Part shown: piece by piece, positions 33,804 to 46,940 of the stretch
How the letters are laid out: the number at the start of each line of letters is the position of its first letter
How positions within the stretch are numbered: the stretch's first letter is position 1
Origin: Apophysomyces variabilis
Taxonomy: Eukaryota > Mucoromycota > Mucoromycetes > Mucorales > Mucoraceae
Reading direction: 5' to 3'
Assembly: GCA_002749535.1 (NCBI GenBank)
Contig: MZZL01000398.1
Span: 818,482-882,481, forward strand
DNA length: 64,000 nt
The notes under the pieces: model-generated
Seen by the model: only the letters and a program-made list of their open reading frames with translations
The model's database searches: none
What the model was told of the DNA's origin: nothing
Program-made: the position numbers and the translations under genes

Positions 33804-36800
33804 ATGGAGCAACTCTTTCAGGTGAAAGCAATTAAACCACAGGGTGATCCGATCTAATCTATATGGTTATGCATCAATAGGCGGACCTTAATGGTGTATT
33901 TGAATACATTGAACAGAGCGAGGCAATCGATTCGAAAACAGAAGCGTGGGTAGATCAATCTGATCGATCACGAAGACTGATCAACCTGATTCCCGCTGTA
34001 GAATTGTGGAGTTAATTCAGCGAAGCCTATCAGAGACACTGCAACTCGGAGAAAATGAGATTGATACAGAATACGCGCTTCATACAGTTCTATTTCGTGC
34101 CTGGAAACGACGAAAAGGTACCATCGAACATTAACGCGAAACGTTCTTATTGTTTCTCCTTTAGAAAGCAAAACGAGCTTCGCCGTGTCGCGCTATCATC
34201 GCGGCTTGGGGCCTGCAGAATTCATTCAACTGATAGACCATTATGCGTTGTTCAATCATACCATAACTGCGTTATACCAGCTATCACCTGAAGTTAGTTA
34301 GATTGTCTTGTCACCTTCCAAGTTCTAATTTGACTTGTGCATCTTAGGCTGCGGCGGAATCAGTGCAGGAATTGATGATAGCTGATAACCAATCAGAAGA
34401 GCGCTTTTACCCTATGTATTTGCGAATATGCATGTGTATTGCAAGTGAAGACCTGTTTGATAAAGCAGTCAGGTTTTTGGAAAATCGGCTGCATTTCAAA
34501 GGTATGAATTAAGCTAGTGGCGATGTCTGCATTCGCTAACATTATAGCGCAGATAAGAACATTTTAGCAGAGATGCTATCGGTTTTACAAGATATCTTTG
34601 CAGCAACTGCAAAGGACAGCATAATCTGTCGACGTCAGGTCCGATTAGCGACAGCAGCAAAAACTATATTAGCAGCGATAAAATCTGAAGATGACATATT
34701 TTCAGAAGGCTCAAAGAACTTGATATCGTTGATCAATCAGGTGGATCGTAAGCATAGAAGCCTGCAGGCTAATCATGAAAGCACGTCATTACTATCCTGT
34801 ACGATGCAGGGCGAAATTAAGAACCACAATCAAACTTCTTGTAAAAAGAGGAAGACGTTAAAGCTTGTTACATCAATCCCGTAAGTCTTTTGTACTGCTT
34901 TAATAACATTATACCAGTTCTTATTTTGCTAAACAGGTTCAAAACTGAAAGCTTACTTAACAACTGGATGAATCGTGCAAGGAACGAAGAAATGACAAAG
35001 AAAGATTTGCATAAATATGCATTCCTTCTAATATGCGAGCGAATACGAAGCTATTGTTTACCAAGTCAGCCGTTAGCATTAAGAGAACACTTATATCCTT
35101 CACCATCGAAAAGCGTTTTTAGTGATTCGATATATGACAAGCTTGTCAGTAGCTTAGGAAAGGAGTGTGGTTCTAACGGGCTGGATGAATTGGCCGTGAT
35201 CTATTGCAAGATATGGTGCTTGCAGATTTTGCAGGGGCAAAAGAGCGGGTGGAAATCTGTCCTGAAGCTCATGATGCAGTTTGCAGATTTGTGGGTCATG
35301 TGTGTTACGTGGTAACAATGAAATGCTTTTCTAACAACACAATTAGTGAGATGACGAGGCATGACACTCTCATTACTTTTTGTGAACTCATTTACCAAGA
35401 AAAACTTCAAGAGGAACTACACCATACTATTTTAAAACTTGTGACCATCCATCAAACCCATGGAGAGGATATGATACAGGTTGAAGAGATTAAGGTACTG
35501 CCGATGTATACCTTGGGTTAATCTAATAACTGTTGCCTTGCAGAGTTTATGTTTGTTACTGTTTTCGTCACTTGAATATATTGATGACACTAGAGACTTA
35601 TCTGCATTCCGAAACTACACATTTATTTACATGTAAGAAGAACTTTGCTTTCTTTGTTCTATCATACTAATGTCAATAAAGCTTAAACCACGGCATAAAG
35701 AAACCTACATTCTCCAGTCTGGCGTATTGGCCGATTGATTTTCGTGCCGAACTTGTCAAGGTTCTTAATCAGATCGTAAGCGAAGAAAGCCAGGATGTCA
35801 AACATGTACAAAAGGAGCAGCAACGCGCCACTATCCAAAAACTGATTATGGTAATACTAAACTTTATTCCGTTACCGGTTTTTAATCAGCTGTTTGTTTA
35901 ACCAAGCTTTCGGTTATCTGGCCATATCAAGTCATTTACGAGTTGGTCATATCGTGCTTCAAAAGCGCAAAACAACATTTGGCCGTTATTCCCGTTTTAA
36001 GAGAACTATGGGATCTGTGCTTGCTCAAGCAAGCCAATTCGGGGACTATACTAATGAATGTCCTAAAAGATATCCTACAATTCACGAACTATAAATCTAT
36101 TCATGAGAATACAGCGAATATTTCCTCTTTTATTACAAGCTGCTGTGAATTGGTAACGATAGCAATATTGATATTGTCTTAAAATAATCATACTATTTGC
36201 CTTTAGGAAGGTTTTGGGGAGTATCCAATCATACTACTGCCGGAGAAGTCTATTGCATACAACACCAAGACTATTTTGAATCCAGCGGATCTTTTGACAG
36301 AATGCGTGCTACCTTGGCTCAACGCACTTATTCTCAGGCCAAATGAAGAAGAACATGAATCGAACGTGGTGTTATTCAGATTGTCTCTCCACGTTCTTAA
36401 TAGCTTCTGTCAAGTTAAATCAGCGCGAAGTAAGAATTGGCTTACTCTCGTCAAAAATCTTTACGAAGGGAAGCCTTGTTCAGTTGGTCTACCAATTGTT
36501 TTAAAGGCATCTCATTTCCAGTTCGCGCATTCCTTATCAAAGATAATGAACCTGCGCAATATCAACCATCAACTTCCACAAGGCATTCGTCTGCAAGACT
36601 TGGAATTGGTGCGATTGTATTGTCATCGATTATCCTGTGTTTTAGGCAATGCCTTGCATACTTTAAAGGCCTGGTCGGAAAATGGAAATGAGCAAGTACT
36701 GAAGACGAAGCACACTTACCATTCCGAGATGGAAATTTTCTTTGAGGAACTTGGGAGTTATGGTACACAATTCCTGTAATACCAAGCGAAATTAACATGC

Positions 36801-38243
36801 AGGTCAATATCAGATTGGAAAACCCAGCTTCTATGGTGCGATCTTCGACAAGTAGCATGGCCGTTTTTAGGCATCAATCAGCCCTTCCAGATTCAAGTTC
36901 CGGAACCACTCTATTCCCTTACTGGCTCTTTGAGCGAATTTCTCCTGCCCGTTCAGTTAACAGAATGTGCGCAACCTGAAGACGAGAAGATGGCTGGATG
37001 GTTAAATTTGTTTGAAGGATGTAAAATATCCCGTTCTTTGATAAAAGCACTATTCAAGGTAATTGTATTATTGTGGACTAATCTTGCCAACTAAATATCT
37101 TTAACACTTTAGCATCAAGAAAATTGGATGTATAACCTGCTTTTATTATGGAAACATCCTAACGAGGATGAAGTTGTAACCGATTGTCTCCATCGAGTAC
37201 TTCACCCATCATTATCATTAAGTGTTCATGAGGAATACGTGTGTCTTTTGTTGGATTTTCTAGGAGGGCTTTTTCAGTCTTTCAACGGGGCACAAGTTGT
37301 CCGAGAATACAGCTATCCAATCCAAGAGATGTGCCAATTTACCACACGCTTGACGGACACTGGTAAGTTACATCCACGGCAATTGCGGATATTAGCTTAG
37401 TTTAAACTTCGGGACCAGGCTGCAAGTACTTTTTCACGGTGCTATACGTCATGAAATTATTTTCCCGTCATAGGCAGTCCTTTAATAAGCAATCACCAAA
37501 CGGTGATGAACAGGGACAAGAAGTATACTATGTATCTGGGTTGATAAAGGTTCTTCAGGTTAGGTTTATGTAGTAATTGCTATGTTGCTAAGCTATTTCT
37601 ATAGAGCCTGTATCCATGGTCCAGCCCGAGAAGATCGGGAAGTGCTCCGAAGCAGCCTGTTTCCCTAAAACGGATACGTGAAGCGTTGCTGCGAGATAAC
37701 GTCATGCAAGAAAACATGGTCAGAACGGCACGCCAAGAACCTGTTTCATCCGGTGCTACCGAGGATCAAAGTCAAGCACCAATGACAGACATTGACATTT
37801 GTTCCAAAATCACGGATGTGCATTACCCATTTTTAGACAAGGAAGCTGTATCCAATCGATCATTGAGCGTGCTCACATTATGTATGTTGTGCTACGCTAG
37901 TTATCAGTTTAAGGATACCGAGTCTCGGGAGATGATACGCGTGTTGTTATTACAGATTGTGGAGGGATTGCGAGACAACGAGGGACGACATGAGTTTCAA
38001 CGTGCGGTGGGACTTCAGACGAAGAGCACGATTAACCATTGGCGGAAGCACAAGCAAAGTAAAAAAAGAATTCTCCTTCGTCCTTTGTTAGACGCAGAGG
38101 AGGAGCGATTAATCAGGTCGTATGTCATGCTATTGCAGGATCCTGAAGAGAGTCGCGCAATTATGCAGGCACTTGAAGTTCTTCACACGCCGAAAGCAGA
38201 AATTGGAAGGGTGAACAAGAAAGAGGCCATTTATGTGATATAA
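33804..38243 (+). CDS. Long multi-exon protein of unknown function, probably helical
   Basis: Unrecognised. At least a dozen exons with good GT-AG sites follow one another from ATG at 33804 (an 18-nt first exon MEQLFQ, GTGAAAG donor) to TAA at 38243; predicted product over 1,100 residues. Coherent segments include YALHTVLFRAWKRRKE, AAAESVQELMIADNQSEERF, DLLTECVLPWLNALILRPNE, NWMYNLLLLWKHPNEDEVV and, at the end, RSLSVLTLCMLCYASYQFKD then a basic stretch (NHWRKHKQSKKRILLRP). Leu-rich amphipathic segments throughout suggest an alpha-solenoid. It shares a very short promoter with the CCDC97-like gene. I considered URB2-, FANCI- and MMS22-type proteins, without convincing motifs. Exon borders in 34,280-34,560 and 35,300-36,250 are approximate. 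Confidence 0.7.
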
Positions 38244-39172
38244 GCATGAAGGATAGGAATATTTTAAGTAGTCCACTTTGTATAATGTCATCTTTTTGTT
38301 TGACATAAAAATAGGTCACTCAGGATCCGTTTTGTGTACGCACACTATCCAGATTTTCATTTTCCCTCGGAAACCCTGTTATGTATTAAATCCAAGATTT
38401 CGATCATGGTAACACAAGTGAGACGGAGAAATAGTACTGTGGATCAAAGAAAGCTTGGTACAGCAGAACCATACATGTTTTCTTCCATTTCCGTCCAAAT
38501 ATCCCTCATTGACTATGGAACTGATGGTGACTCAAATTTGCCTGTGACTTGGTACCATCGACGTACGGAAAGAACAACAATGGGAACGGGACTAAACTAA
38601 AAATAGGGCCCGTGTAGATCGGGTCAGTGTTCCGCCTATGAAACAAAAGTCGTACGATAACCTTTTTAGATCTGTGACAACTGATGGTTCCTTTTTTCAC
38701 TTTATGGTCCGCAATGTTTCGTAGCAGTAACAAATATACCATTTTGATTCGACCCTACGATTTAAAACGGCGCCATATCTATGGTTACCCCATATTTTTT
38801 TTCTGGGAAAGAAAAGAAAAAAATAACCTAGGACAACCTAAAAATTTTTTGTAACCATGAAGAAAGAGAAAAAAAAAACCATCAGCGGGAAATGGGAATG
38901 ACAAGAAGTGTGAATACAATTTGTAGTCACAAATGAATTCGTTAGATTGGATTTACACAATCTGGAGAGGTTTCCGCAAATGGAAGCGTGCTTTTTCTAA
39001 AAGGGTTTGACAATAACGGTTTATCTAAGTTGCACAAGGTTTCTCTTGTCTGCTGAATGACCCGGCGATTGGACCCTTCTTAAGGGATATATCAAATCCG
39101 ATCATGATGTATTTGGTTCTTTTTTTTTTCTTCTTTCTGTATCATCCCAGTCCTTTCCTTTCATTTCTTATT
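38244..39172. other. Intergenic upstream of the HSF-type gene
   Basis: No gene recognised; the ORF at 38334-38600 lacks protein-like character. Poly-T/pyrimidine tracts near 39119-39165 probably belong to the HSF promoter or 5' UTR. Confidence 0.4.
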
Positions 39173-40267
39173 ATGTCTTCTTTGCATAACCCAATGTCGG
39201 ATCAAAAGTGCAACACAAATCCTTGCTTTATCGCTAGTAATCGACTACCCATAACTACTTCGTCTTCTATGGCAATGCTATCCAAAAATGCAGAATATGA
39301 GGACGACTTTACCTGTTACACACGCGGGAAACGTTCTACAAGACGAAGTGTTAGTGCATTCATAACCAAGTTGTACAGGTAACGTAGAAAACGGAGATTC
39401 CTGGCATCGCTTTCCTCAGCAAACTAAGACTCTTGCATAGTATGGTGAATGATCGCCTTAACAAACATTTAATTTCATGGAATCCCGCTGGCACATCGTT
39501 CCTTGTATGCAATGCTACTCGGTTTTCGCAAGAGATACTTCCGGTCCACTTCAAGCATAGTAATTATGCTAGTTTCATTCGGCAATTGAACATGTAAAAA
39601 TAAGTCTTCGTTTAATCCATTTTTCTAAGACAACTGGTTCCTGCTAACTAGGTACGGATTCCATAAGATTAACAAGTCCCCTCGAGGTCAACGTGGGAAC
39701 GACGAGAATGAAATCTGGGAATTCTCGCATCCGAAATTTCAAAGGGGTCATGCCTACTTACTCCATGAAATCAAACGGAAAGCAATGGACTCAGAAGTCC
39801 TGCGCCGTGAAACTGGTGATATCCATGCATCCTTTGCCATGATTCAAGTTTCCCAAGCCGAATTGCTGCAACAGTATAACTTACTTCAAGAAAATTTCAA
39901 CAATCTTTTGCGAGCATTTGAAGAAACCAAAGAAATCCAATGGCGACAGGAAATGATGATCCGAAAACTGATGGAACGAGATATGCATTCTTCTCGTAAG
40001 TGTTATTATTGTGATCTTGCCTATTCCGTTAATACTCACTGAACATGGGTATTCTTGTCATAAGGTAACATGCGTTCTATGCATACTGCGGCAGAATGTA
40101 TTTCGCCTTCGAGCTTTTCTGACCTAGGACAACCCATGCTGGCGATGGCTAGTTCAAATGAATACGAAACTACGGTTGCTGGTACCAATGGACCGTTTCT
40201 GACATTTCAACTGGATCAATCACAGTTTCCACCTAGCCCTGTATCGAGTGATCTATTGACATCGTAG
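39173..40267 (+). CDS. HSF-type transcription factor
   Basis: Four exons (39173-39378, 39441-39593, 39652-39995, 40065-40267) give 301 residues. The heat-shock-factor DNA-binding domain is complete (residues ~60-165): FITKLYSMVND, SWNPAGTSFLV, EILPVHFKHSNYASFIRQLN, MYGFHKINKS, WEFSHPKFQRGHAYLLHEIK. A coiled coil follows (FAMIQVSQAELLQQYNLLQE to FEETKEIQW), the position of the trimerisation region. The C-terminus is short and lacks an obvious long activation domain, so it is closer to Skn7/Sfl1-size relatives than to yeast Hsf1, but no receiver domain is present. Start chosen at 39173; an upstream in-frame ATG at 39104 would add an unlikely Phe-rich leader. Confidence 0.9.
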
Positions 40268-41684
40268 ATAATGCCTTTTATTCATCAACTCTTTGCTATT
40301 CTCTCATTTCATCTTGTTTTCGTTATTTCTTTGGTGGTTATGATCTTTGTTTTTTTTTGTTTCAATACCCTTCTGTTCCAGTTATCTGTATGTCACCCTA
40401 TCATTCCTTTGCTGATGTAGACAGAAAATCCCATTCATCCGCGGTAAACTTCCCTTTATTTTTAGAATAATTTCTTTCTATGTAGAACTATTAAGCTCAA
40501 TATTCCTGCTTTGTATATTCTGTTTCAAGAATCAACTTTTTTCTACAACTCGGCGCTGGTGCTATGTGATAGAAGAAAAATGACCCTTTATGGAAACCCA
40601 AAAATTTCTTTTCTCCATATATGGCATTAGTTATTTTAAACTTTTGAATGTCCTATTCGGGTCAAAGTGATACAAAAAATGACGGAAAGAACAAAGCCTA
40701 ACAACTCTTTGATCTTAACTTTAGCAAAAAGCCAGAGTAATAGAGATGATGTGTGGTTTGATCGTAGAAATCACCAATCATATCAGTGTTTGTCTAATCA
40801 ACTAGAACGTGGTAGAATTGCGCTTAGGATGTTTTGAAGTGTGTTTCATCGGGCTATATTAATTTGAATGTGGAAATGCCGTGGGAAACGTTCTCTTTTC
40901 CTTAGAAAAAGTCGACGTTCCTATTTGCTGTAAAATAGCGCACTATGCCACATGCCTTACATATACGCAATGACAAATGGAGGATTCAAGGGTCCTTTTT
41001 TTTTTGGTTCTCCGTAACAATGTTTCTTCTTTCTCCAATGGTTGTTGATTGACTACCTGAGATCCAATTCTTATGCAGGTTTAGTCACTGCAAAGGACCG
41101 CCAATCGATCCAATGAACTAACAAGCGCCATACAAAAACAAAACGCTCTTAGTGTATCAATGTCACAGACAAACATACCGCATCTCCGATCTTGAAAAAG
41201 AAAATCGTTAAAGAAGTTATCCGCATAATGGTCGTAAATAGCTCGCACAAATAATACATTGGAAATCGAAAAAAGTGTCATAAGCGATAGTTTAATAAAT
41301 TGCCCACATAAGCTTTTAATTTGACTTTTGGCATGGTTACTCTGGCTCCCTCCTTAGATGTCTCAAAAGTCGCTTTCACTCGTTTTGAATATGAATATCC
41401 TTTTGCTAACATTACGTGAATAACAGATATCCCATTTGTTTTCTTATTTGACGACAACTTCCCCCTTATTTTCTTGCAATACCGTTAACTTGCTGTGTCT
41501 AAAGTAGCAAATGGGGAGGGGGACATAGTGCGTGTTATTCTCTTGGCTCAATTGCACACATAGCAATACAACGTTTATTGGGTTGTGCTTAGCCGTGTTC
41601 TGATTGGATGTAAACATTGGCGCGTGCCATCAAGCCCGCCCTGAAACTGGGAAAGGCCGTTCATGGCATTTAAACAGGACCAAC
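40268..41684. other. Intergenic, 1.4 kb
   Basis: AT-rich; long T tracts near 40350 and 40998. No coding sequence or RNA gene recognised. Confidence 0.4.
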
Positions 41685-43302
41685 ATGGATCAGGGAGGAT
41701 CACTACAGTTCACTTCTACTCTCGGAGCTTTACACCGTGACAATGACAAGCAGTCAGATCAGAGTTCTATATCTGACTCGCGATTTGACAAATCCGCTTT
41801 ATACAAAGAAATACAAAAACTTGAGCAATCTATGAATGCTGATTTTCAGAAATACCAGGACAATGCTCGAGCTTTTTCGTTTTTGCCTACTCGGGGCCTG
41901 AGAACCCGAGAATACGATGGCAAGCAGGACGATGCTGAGGATGACGATTTGTCGCTTTTAGATGATCTTGATCAGGTACCACTGGTGACAGACATGCGCC
42001 CTCCTTTTCAGTCGCACGAATTATCTGACACATCGATCCATTCCGACCATCATATCCTCGGTGATATTGTCTATCAAGCTCGAAATGAGGTCATGGATGA
42101 CTCCTGGCAGAAAAATATGGCTTTAGTTGATGAGCATTACAATGTTCCTCCTCTCAGAAATCGATCATCGGCAGGAGATAACGACAGCCTTGCCATGTCT
42201 CCAGGGAAATATTTTGGCGCGAGATCCTTGCCTTTAGATAGCTTATGGAATAACGAACACAATCAGGTAGAGAAACGTTTTTTTGTGTTTTACAGTCAGA
42301 TACCCAACATTATACCTAGATATCCGACGAAAGTGTTATGAATGGTGACATTCAGAATCTCAGCCTTTCTCCCAATCAGCAAGGGTACTGTAGCAAAGGT
42401 TCAATCAATTCTAAGAATCGTTGTCCAAGTTCGAGCAATATCTCCAATTCAAATGCTTCCGCATCCACAGATCCTTTGTGGGCCTCCTTTGTATGTCATT
42501 GTTTGTTGTTTTCGATGCTTATTTCATGTTATGAACATAGAAATCCCTTCCTGAGTCTCTCCAACATACGCATCACTTTGATATCAGCCGCTTAAACAAT
42601 TTGTCTTTTGATCAGTTCCACGCACCATTAACAGGTCATCCGCAAAGACTTGCTGCTGGTATAAGCGCAGAATATCGGCTGAACCATCCGTTACAATTTG
42701 AAAACAATCATATTTCTCGCAAAAACGGCAATTATGAACGCCGAGATGTAAATACCGTCACCAATCAAGAAAGTCATTTCTACAAGGATACAAATCGAGA
42801 ATATGCTCCCAGTAGAACACCGTCTCCTCGCAATATAACTGAGTATACCATTCAACCACAGCATCTGTTGCTCAATTGTGAATCTCTACCGGACTCTATT
42901 CGCACCCACATTGGGCGGTTCGAAATCAAATGTTCCGGTAGCAACCAATCGTCCAGCTTTTCAATCTTTTCGCAGCAAGGTAAACTGCACTTTTACCCAA
43001 GACGCGGTGTTCTATCGGAAAGTCATCCAGTCAATATCACTATGCGACCAAGAAAGAGTACGATTCGTTCCATCATAGAAAATGGCAAATCGCATATGAC
43101 TGAAACTGTGCTTGTCTTGCTTGACGGTAAACATACCAAGGAATTGACGGTAGATATCGAAGTGTTTGAAACAAATGATGACAATTCCACGAGAAGTACG
43201 AGTTCCACAGCAGGGTCTTCTTTAGGCGCTGATGAATACCACTGCATATCCAAAAGATTCACGTCTTCCTGTCGGTTCTGCATGATGGAACAGCCATCCT
43301 GA
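41685..43302 (+). CDS. Uncharacterised protein with a possible ASH/MSP-like C-terminal domain
   Basis: Three exons (41685-42266, 42320-42490, 42541-43302) join to 504 residues. Start taken at 41685 (MDQGGSLQF); an in-frame ATG at 41604 would add 27 residues. The N-terminal two thirds are polar and probably disordered, with an acidic patch (DDAEDDDLSLLDDLDQ). From about residue 380 the sequence changes to alternating beta-type segments: FEIKCSGSNQSSSFSIFSQQ, KLHFYPRRGVLSES, VNITMRPRKST and MTETVLVLLDGKHTKELTVD. This order (Phe-x-Val strand, Pro-x-x-Gly turn, V-x-I-x-x-x-P strand, closing strand) resembles MSP/ASH immunoglobulin-like domains of cytoskeletal or centrosomal proteins. That is inference from pattern only; the gene itself is well supported. 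Confidence 0.6.
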
Positions 43303-43476
43303 ATATCTGTCAGGCACTAATTTATTCTAGACGATTTAAAGATGGAAATAAGACAAGGGAGGTTAAATTATTACAGCAAGTGTATACAGAACAAAGCCAA
43401 GGAAGGGAAAGAAAGACTTGTACAATAAAACATAGCGCTGCCGATATTGACATTCGTCTTTCTCTTTGTTTTTTTT

Positions 43477-43776
43477 TTACCACGATGCTTTCTTCACGCC
43501 TGGAAGTTCACCGCTCAATGCTTTTAAGCGGAATTGAAATCGACAAAGCCTGAATTCTCTCAAGATACCACTTCCATGTCCAGTGGCTACGCAACGATTT
43601 TTAATATAGGCAGGCGAGGACTGTTTAGGCATAGAGTTAAGCATGAGTTGTGCTTGATGGCGGATGCGAGCAGGGAGCGTTTGGTTGCGAGTGATGTAGC
43701 GGTAGGCTTGGCGTGTCACCTCATTGGTAGCAACTGCTTGACGTGCGCTGATATCACGGAGAACACGGCAACGCAT
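43477..43776 (-). CDS. MRP2: Mitochondrial small-subunit ribosomal protein uS14m
   Basis: Single exon of 99 residues, a structural protein of the mitochondrial ribosome small subunit. The family pattern is clear: ARQAVATNEVTRQAYRYITR, LPARIRHQAQLMLNSMPK, IKNRCVATGHGSG, LREFRLCRFQFR, and the invariant-looking end ALSGELPGVKKASW. Yeast Mrp2 has 115 residues and ends the same way. The frame is open upstream to 43932, but that part is Phe/Leu-rich without family similarity, so the Met of MRCRVLRD at 43776 is preferred. A short upstream exon is possible. No cleavable presequence is expected for this family. Confidence 0.9.
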   Translation of the reverse strand: MRCRVLRDISARQAVATNEVTRQAYRYITRNQTLPARIRHQAQLMLNSMPKQSSPAYIKNRCVATGHGSGILREFRLCRFQFRLKALSGELPGVKKASW

Positions 43777-44341
43777 AGTAAGGATTGTTTTGAATCTAAA
43801 GAAACGGAGAAGATAACCAGCTGTTTTGGGAAACCCTAGCAGTACGAAACCGCGGTCGGCCGTTGAAAAAATTAGGAGTGGCTTTGGACGGTTGCAATAG
43901 AGGGGAATTAGTCCATTGCTAAAATAAGCCAAATATCCTGGCGAAACAAATCACCTTCTTTATATTTCAAAGCGCATAGTCTATTCTATACGGTGTTGAT
44001 AGCAGATATCATAGAGTATATTGCACTGAATTGCTTATCCTTTCTGATTTCGATGTAGATACAAGTTGCATGTATGTTCAAACAAGGATTCTCTAACAAA
44101 ATCCATGCATCGTATACATTTAATGCGATCAAAGTAGAATGCTTACTAAAGGGGGACTTCCTGTTACTTTCCCGTCTGTTAAAGATGTGTGCTGTGTACT
44201 GCCTCCATGCCACTTAAGCAGGTGCGAAAGTGAGACGCTGATTGGCTGGTCGCGCTTCTGTTTCTGACTTAAAAACAGCAGTCCAATCAATCTAGTTCGC
44301 TCTCGCCGCCAGGTTGTGCATACGTGTTTTTGGTTTGAACC
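43777..44341. promoter_or_regulatory. Divergent upstream region of uS14m and CLF1
   Basis: 565 bp between start codons of two housekeeping genes. No further ORF of interest. Confidence 0.4.
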
Positions 44342-46833
44342 ATGGATCCCGGAAAGGCAGCAGGCGGTTTTGCGAAGAATCCAAGACCTCCAAAGGTAAC
44401 GCTTGAAAAGGCGCACTTAAGATGATGTCGTCCCTCCGTCAATAACTTTTGGTATGCGACATAGGTCAAGAACAAGAACCCCGCACCCGTTCAAATCACT
44501 GCAGAGCAGATTTTACGTGAAGCTCATGACCGCCGATTAGAACCAGTCCATTCTATTCCAAAGCAAAAGATTGCCGATTTGGAAGAATTGTCAGAATTTC
44601 GACAGCGCAAACGAAAAGAATTTGAAGACAATATCCGAAAAAATCGCTTGAACATCAGCAACTGGCTTAAATATGCAGCATGGGAAGATAGTCAAATGGA
44701 GTTCCAGAGAGCTCGATCCGTTTATGAACGTGCTTTGGATGTGGAATGGCGTAATATTGCCATTTGGTTAAGATATATCGAAATGGAGATGAAGAATCGC
44801 AATGTCAGCCATGCACGCAATCTGTTGGATCGTGCAACGACATTATTACCACGCGTGGATCAGATATGGTATAAATATACATACATGGAGGAAACGCTTG
44901 GCGACGTACCCAAAGCACGAAATGTTTTTGAGCGATGGGTGAAATGGGAACCTGATGAGTCGGCCTGGCAGGCATATATCAAGATGGAATTGCGCTATCA
45001 TGAACACGATCGAGCTCGGGCAATTTATGAACGATTTGTGAGCATTCATCCAGAACCAAAAAATTGGATTAAATGGGCAAAGTTTGAAGAAGAACATAAT
45101 AATTTGGGTAAGAAGTAGTAGTTTGACTGGCATACGAAGACTCAGGCTTATGAATAGCTAAATGCCGACAAATTTTCACTGAGGCTATCGAATACCTGGG
45201 AGAAGACAAGTTGGATCAGAAGGTCTTGGTAGCATTTGCCAAATTTGAGATCAAATTGAAAGAAGTAAGTCAGCCTATCAAGACTTATTTTTCGGTCCTA
45301 AATGAGGTTTTTTGTCCTTCTATTAACACTAGTATGAACGAGCACGGGTGATTTTCAAGTACGGATTAGACCGCCTTCCCAAAACTAAATCGCAATCGCT
45401 TTATAACCAATACACGAATTTTGAAAAGCAATACGGCGATAAGGAAGGCATCGAAAATGTCGTTGTTGGAAAGCGACGAGTTCAATATGAAGAAGAGATT
45501 GAGGAAAATCCTAAAAACTACGATGTCTGGTTTGACTACGCAAAGCTAGAGGAGTCTGCGGGTGACGCCACTCGTGTAAGAGAAGTTTACGAGCGGGCAA
45601 TTGCGCAAGTGCCACCAGCGCAAGAGAAACGATATTGGAGACGATATATCTACTTGTGGATTAACTATGCTTTGTATGAGGAACTGGAAACAGAGGTAAT
45701 TGATACACATTTACTATTTATTTCGCTCAAATCATTTATGTGATTACAGGACTTGGAGCGAACTCGTGATATCTACAATGAATGTATCAAGTTAATACCG
45801 CATAAGAAATTTACTTTTGCCAAGATCTGGTTACTATTTGCCCAATTCGAAATCAGACAACGAAACGTTCAAGCTGCAAGAAAAATACTTGGCAGAGCCA
45901 TTGGCATGTGCCCCAAAAACAAGTTATTTAAAGGTTATATTGAGCTTGAAAAGCAGGTACGTTTTGGAACGAAGCAAGCAAGCGGGTTTCTTATAATGTG
46001 AGACTAGCTTACGGAATTCGATCGGTGCAGAACGCTTTACACCAAGTACCTTGAATACAATCCTGCCAACTGCGCAGCATGGATTAAATTTGCAGAGCTT
46101 GAAAAACCACTGGAAGAACAGGAACGTTGTCGTGCCATTTTCGAGCTTGCTATAAGTCAACCTACTCTTGATATGCCTGAACTTCTGTGGAAAGCTTACA
46201 TTGGTGAGTTGCTTAAAAGGGAGACTTGTACTGACGATGGGGATAGATTTTGAAATTGGCGAAGGCGAGTATGAGAAAACTCGCAATCTATATCTGCGAT
46301 TGTTGGAGCGAACAGAGCATGTCAAGGTTTATATAAGTTTTGCACAGTTTGAGCTGTCTATAGCAGGAGAAGAAGGTGAAGAAGGAGTTCGACGCGCTCG
46401 AAAGATTTTCAACGACGCATATGACAGTATGAAACGTAAAGAGTTGAAGGAGGAGGTAAAATTATTACGGGCTTTTTTAGTCATCGAACTCACTCAGATT
46501 TTTCTTAAAATAACAGCGTGTGCTGCTTCTTGAAGCATGGAAAGACTTTGAAGAAAATTATGGCACAGAGGAGACTCAAGATGTTGTCAATAAGAAAATG
46601 CCGAAAGTTGTTAAGAAGAGAAGAAGAGCAGAGGATTCAACGGAAGACAACATTATATCGGAAGAATACTTTGACTACATATTCCCTGATGACAATGTAC
46701 AAACTGGTAGTCTCAAGCTGTTGCAGATGTCACAGGCTTGGAAACAAGCGGTAAGGGACCTGAAGTGGTTCACTAACACACTAACTAACTCGTCCTCCAG
46801 CAAAAGCAAGCACAAGAAGAAGAACAATCATGA
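44342..46833 (+). CDS. CLF1: Pre-mRNA splicing factor Clf1/Crooked neck
   Basis: HAT-repeat scaffold of the NineTeen (Prp19) complex that helps assemble the active spliceosome. Nine exons (44342-44395, 44465-45107, 45158-45264, 45333-45695, 45750-45956, 46008-46203, 46247-46455, 46517-46750, 46801-46833) total 2,046 nt, 681 residues, matching the family (about 690). Tandem HAT repeats are evident, for example [96 protein letters not shown] and [15 protein letters not shown]. The N-terminus [20 protein letters not shown] and the Lys/Arg-rich C-terminus ([11 protein letters not shown]) also fit. The last exon codes only ten residues. Confidence 0.96.
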
Positions 46834-46940
46834 TTATTTTGTTTATTTCCGTGTGCAGTAGATAATAAACTATAGCACTTGTGTGTGTGGGGGGAAAGAT
46901 ATACGATAATCTAATACTAATCAATTGATGATCTTAATAT

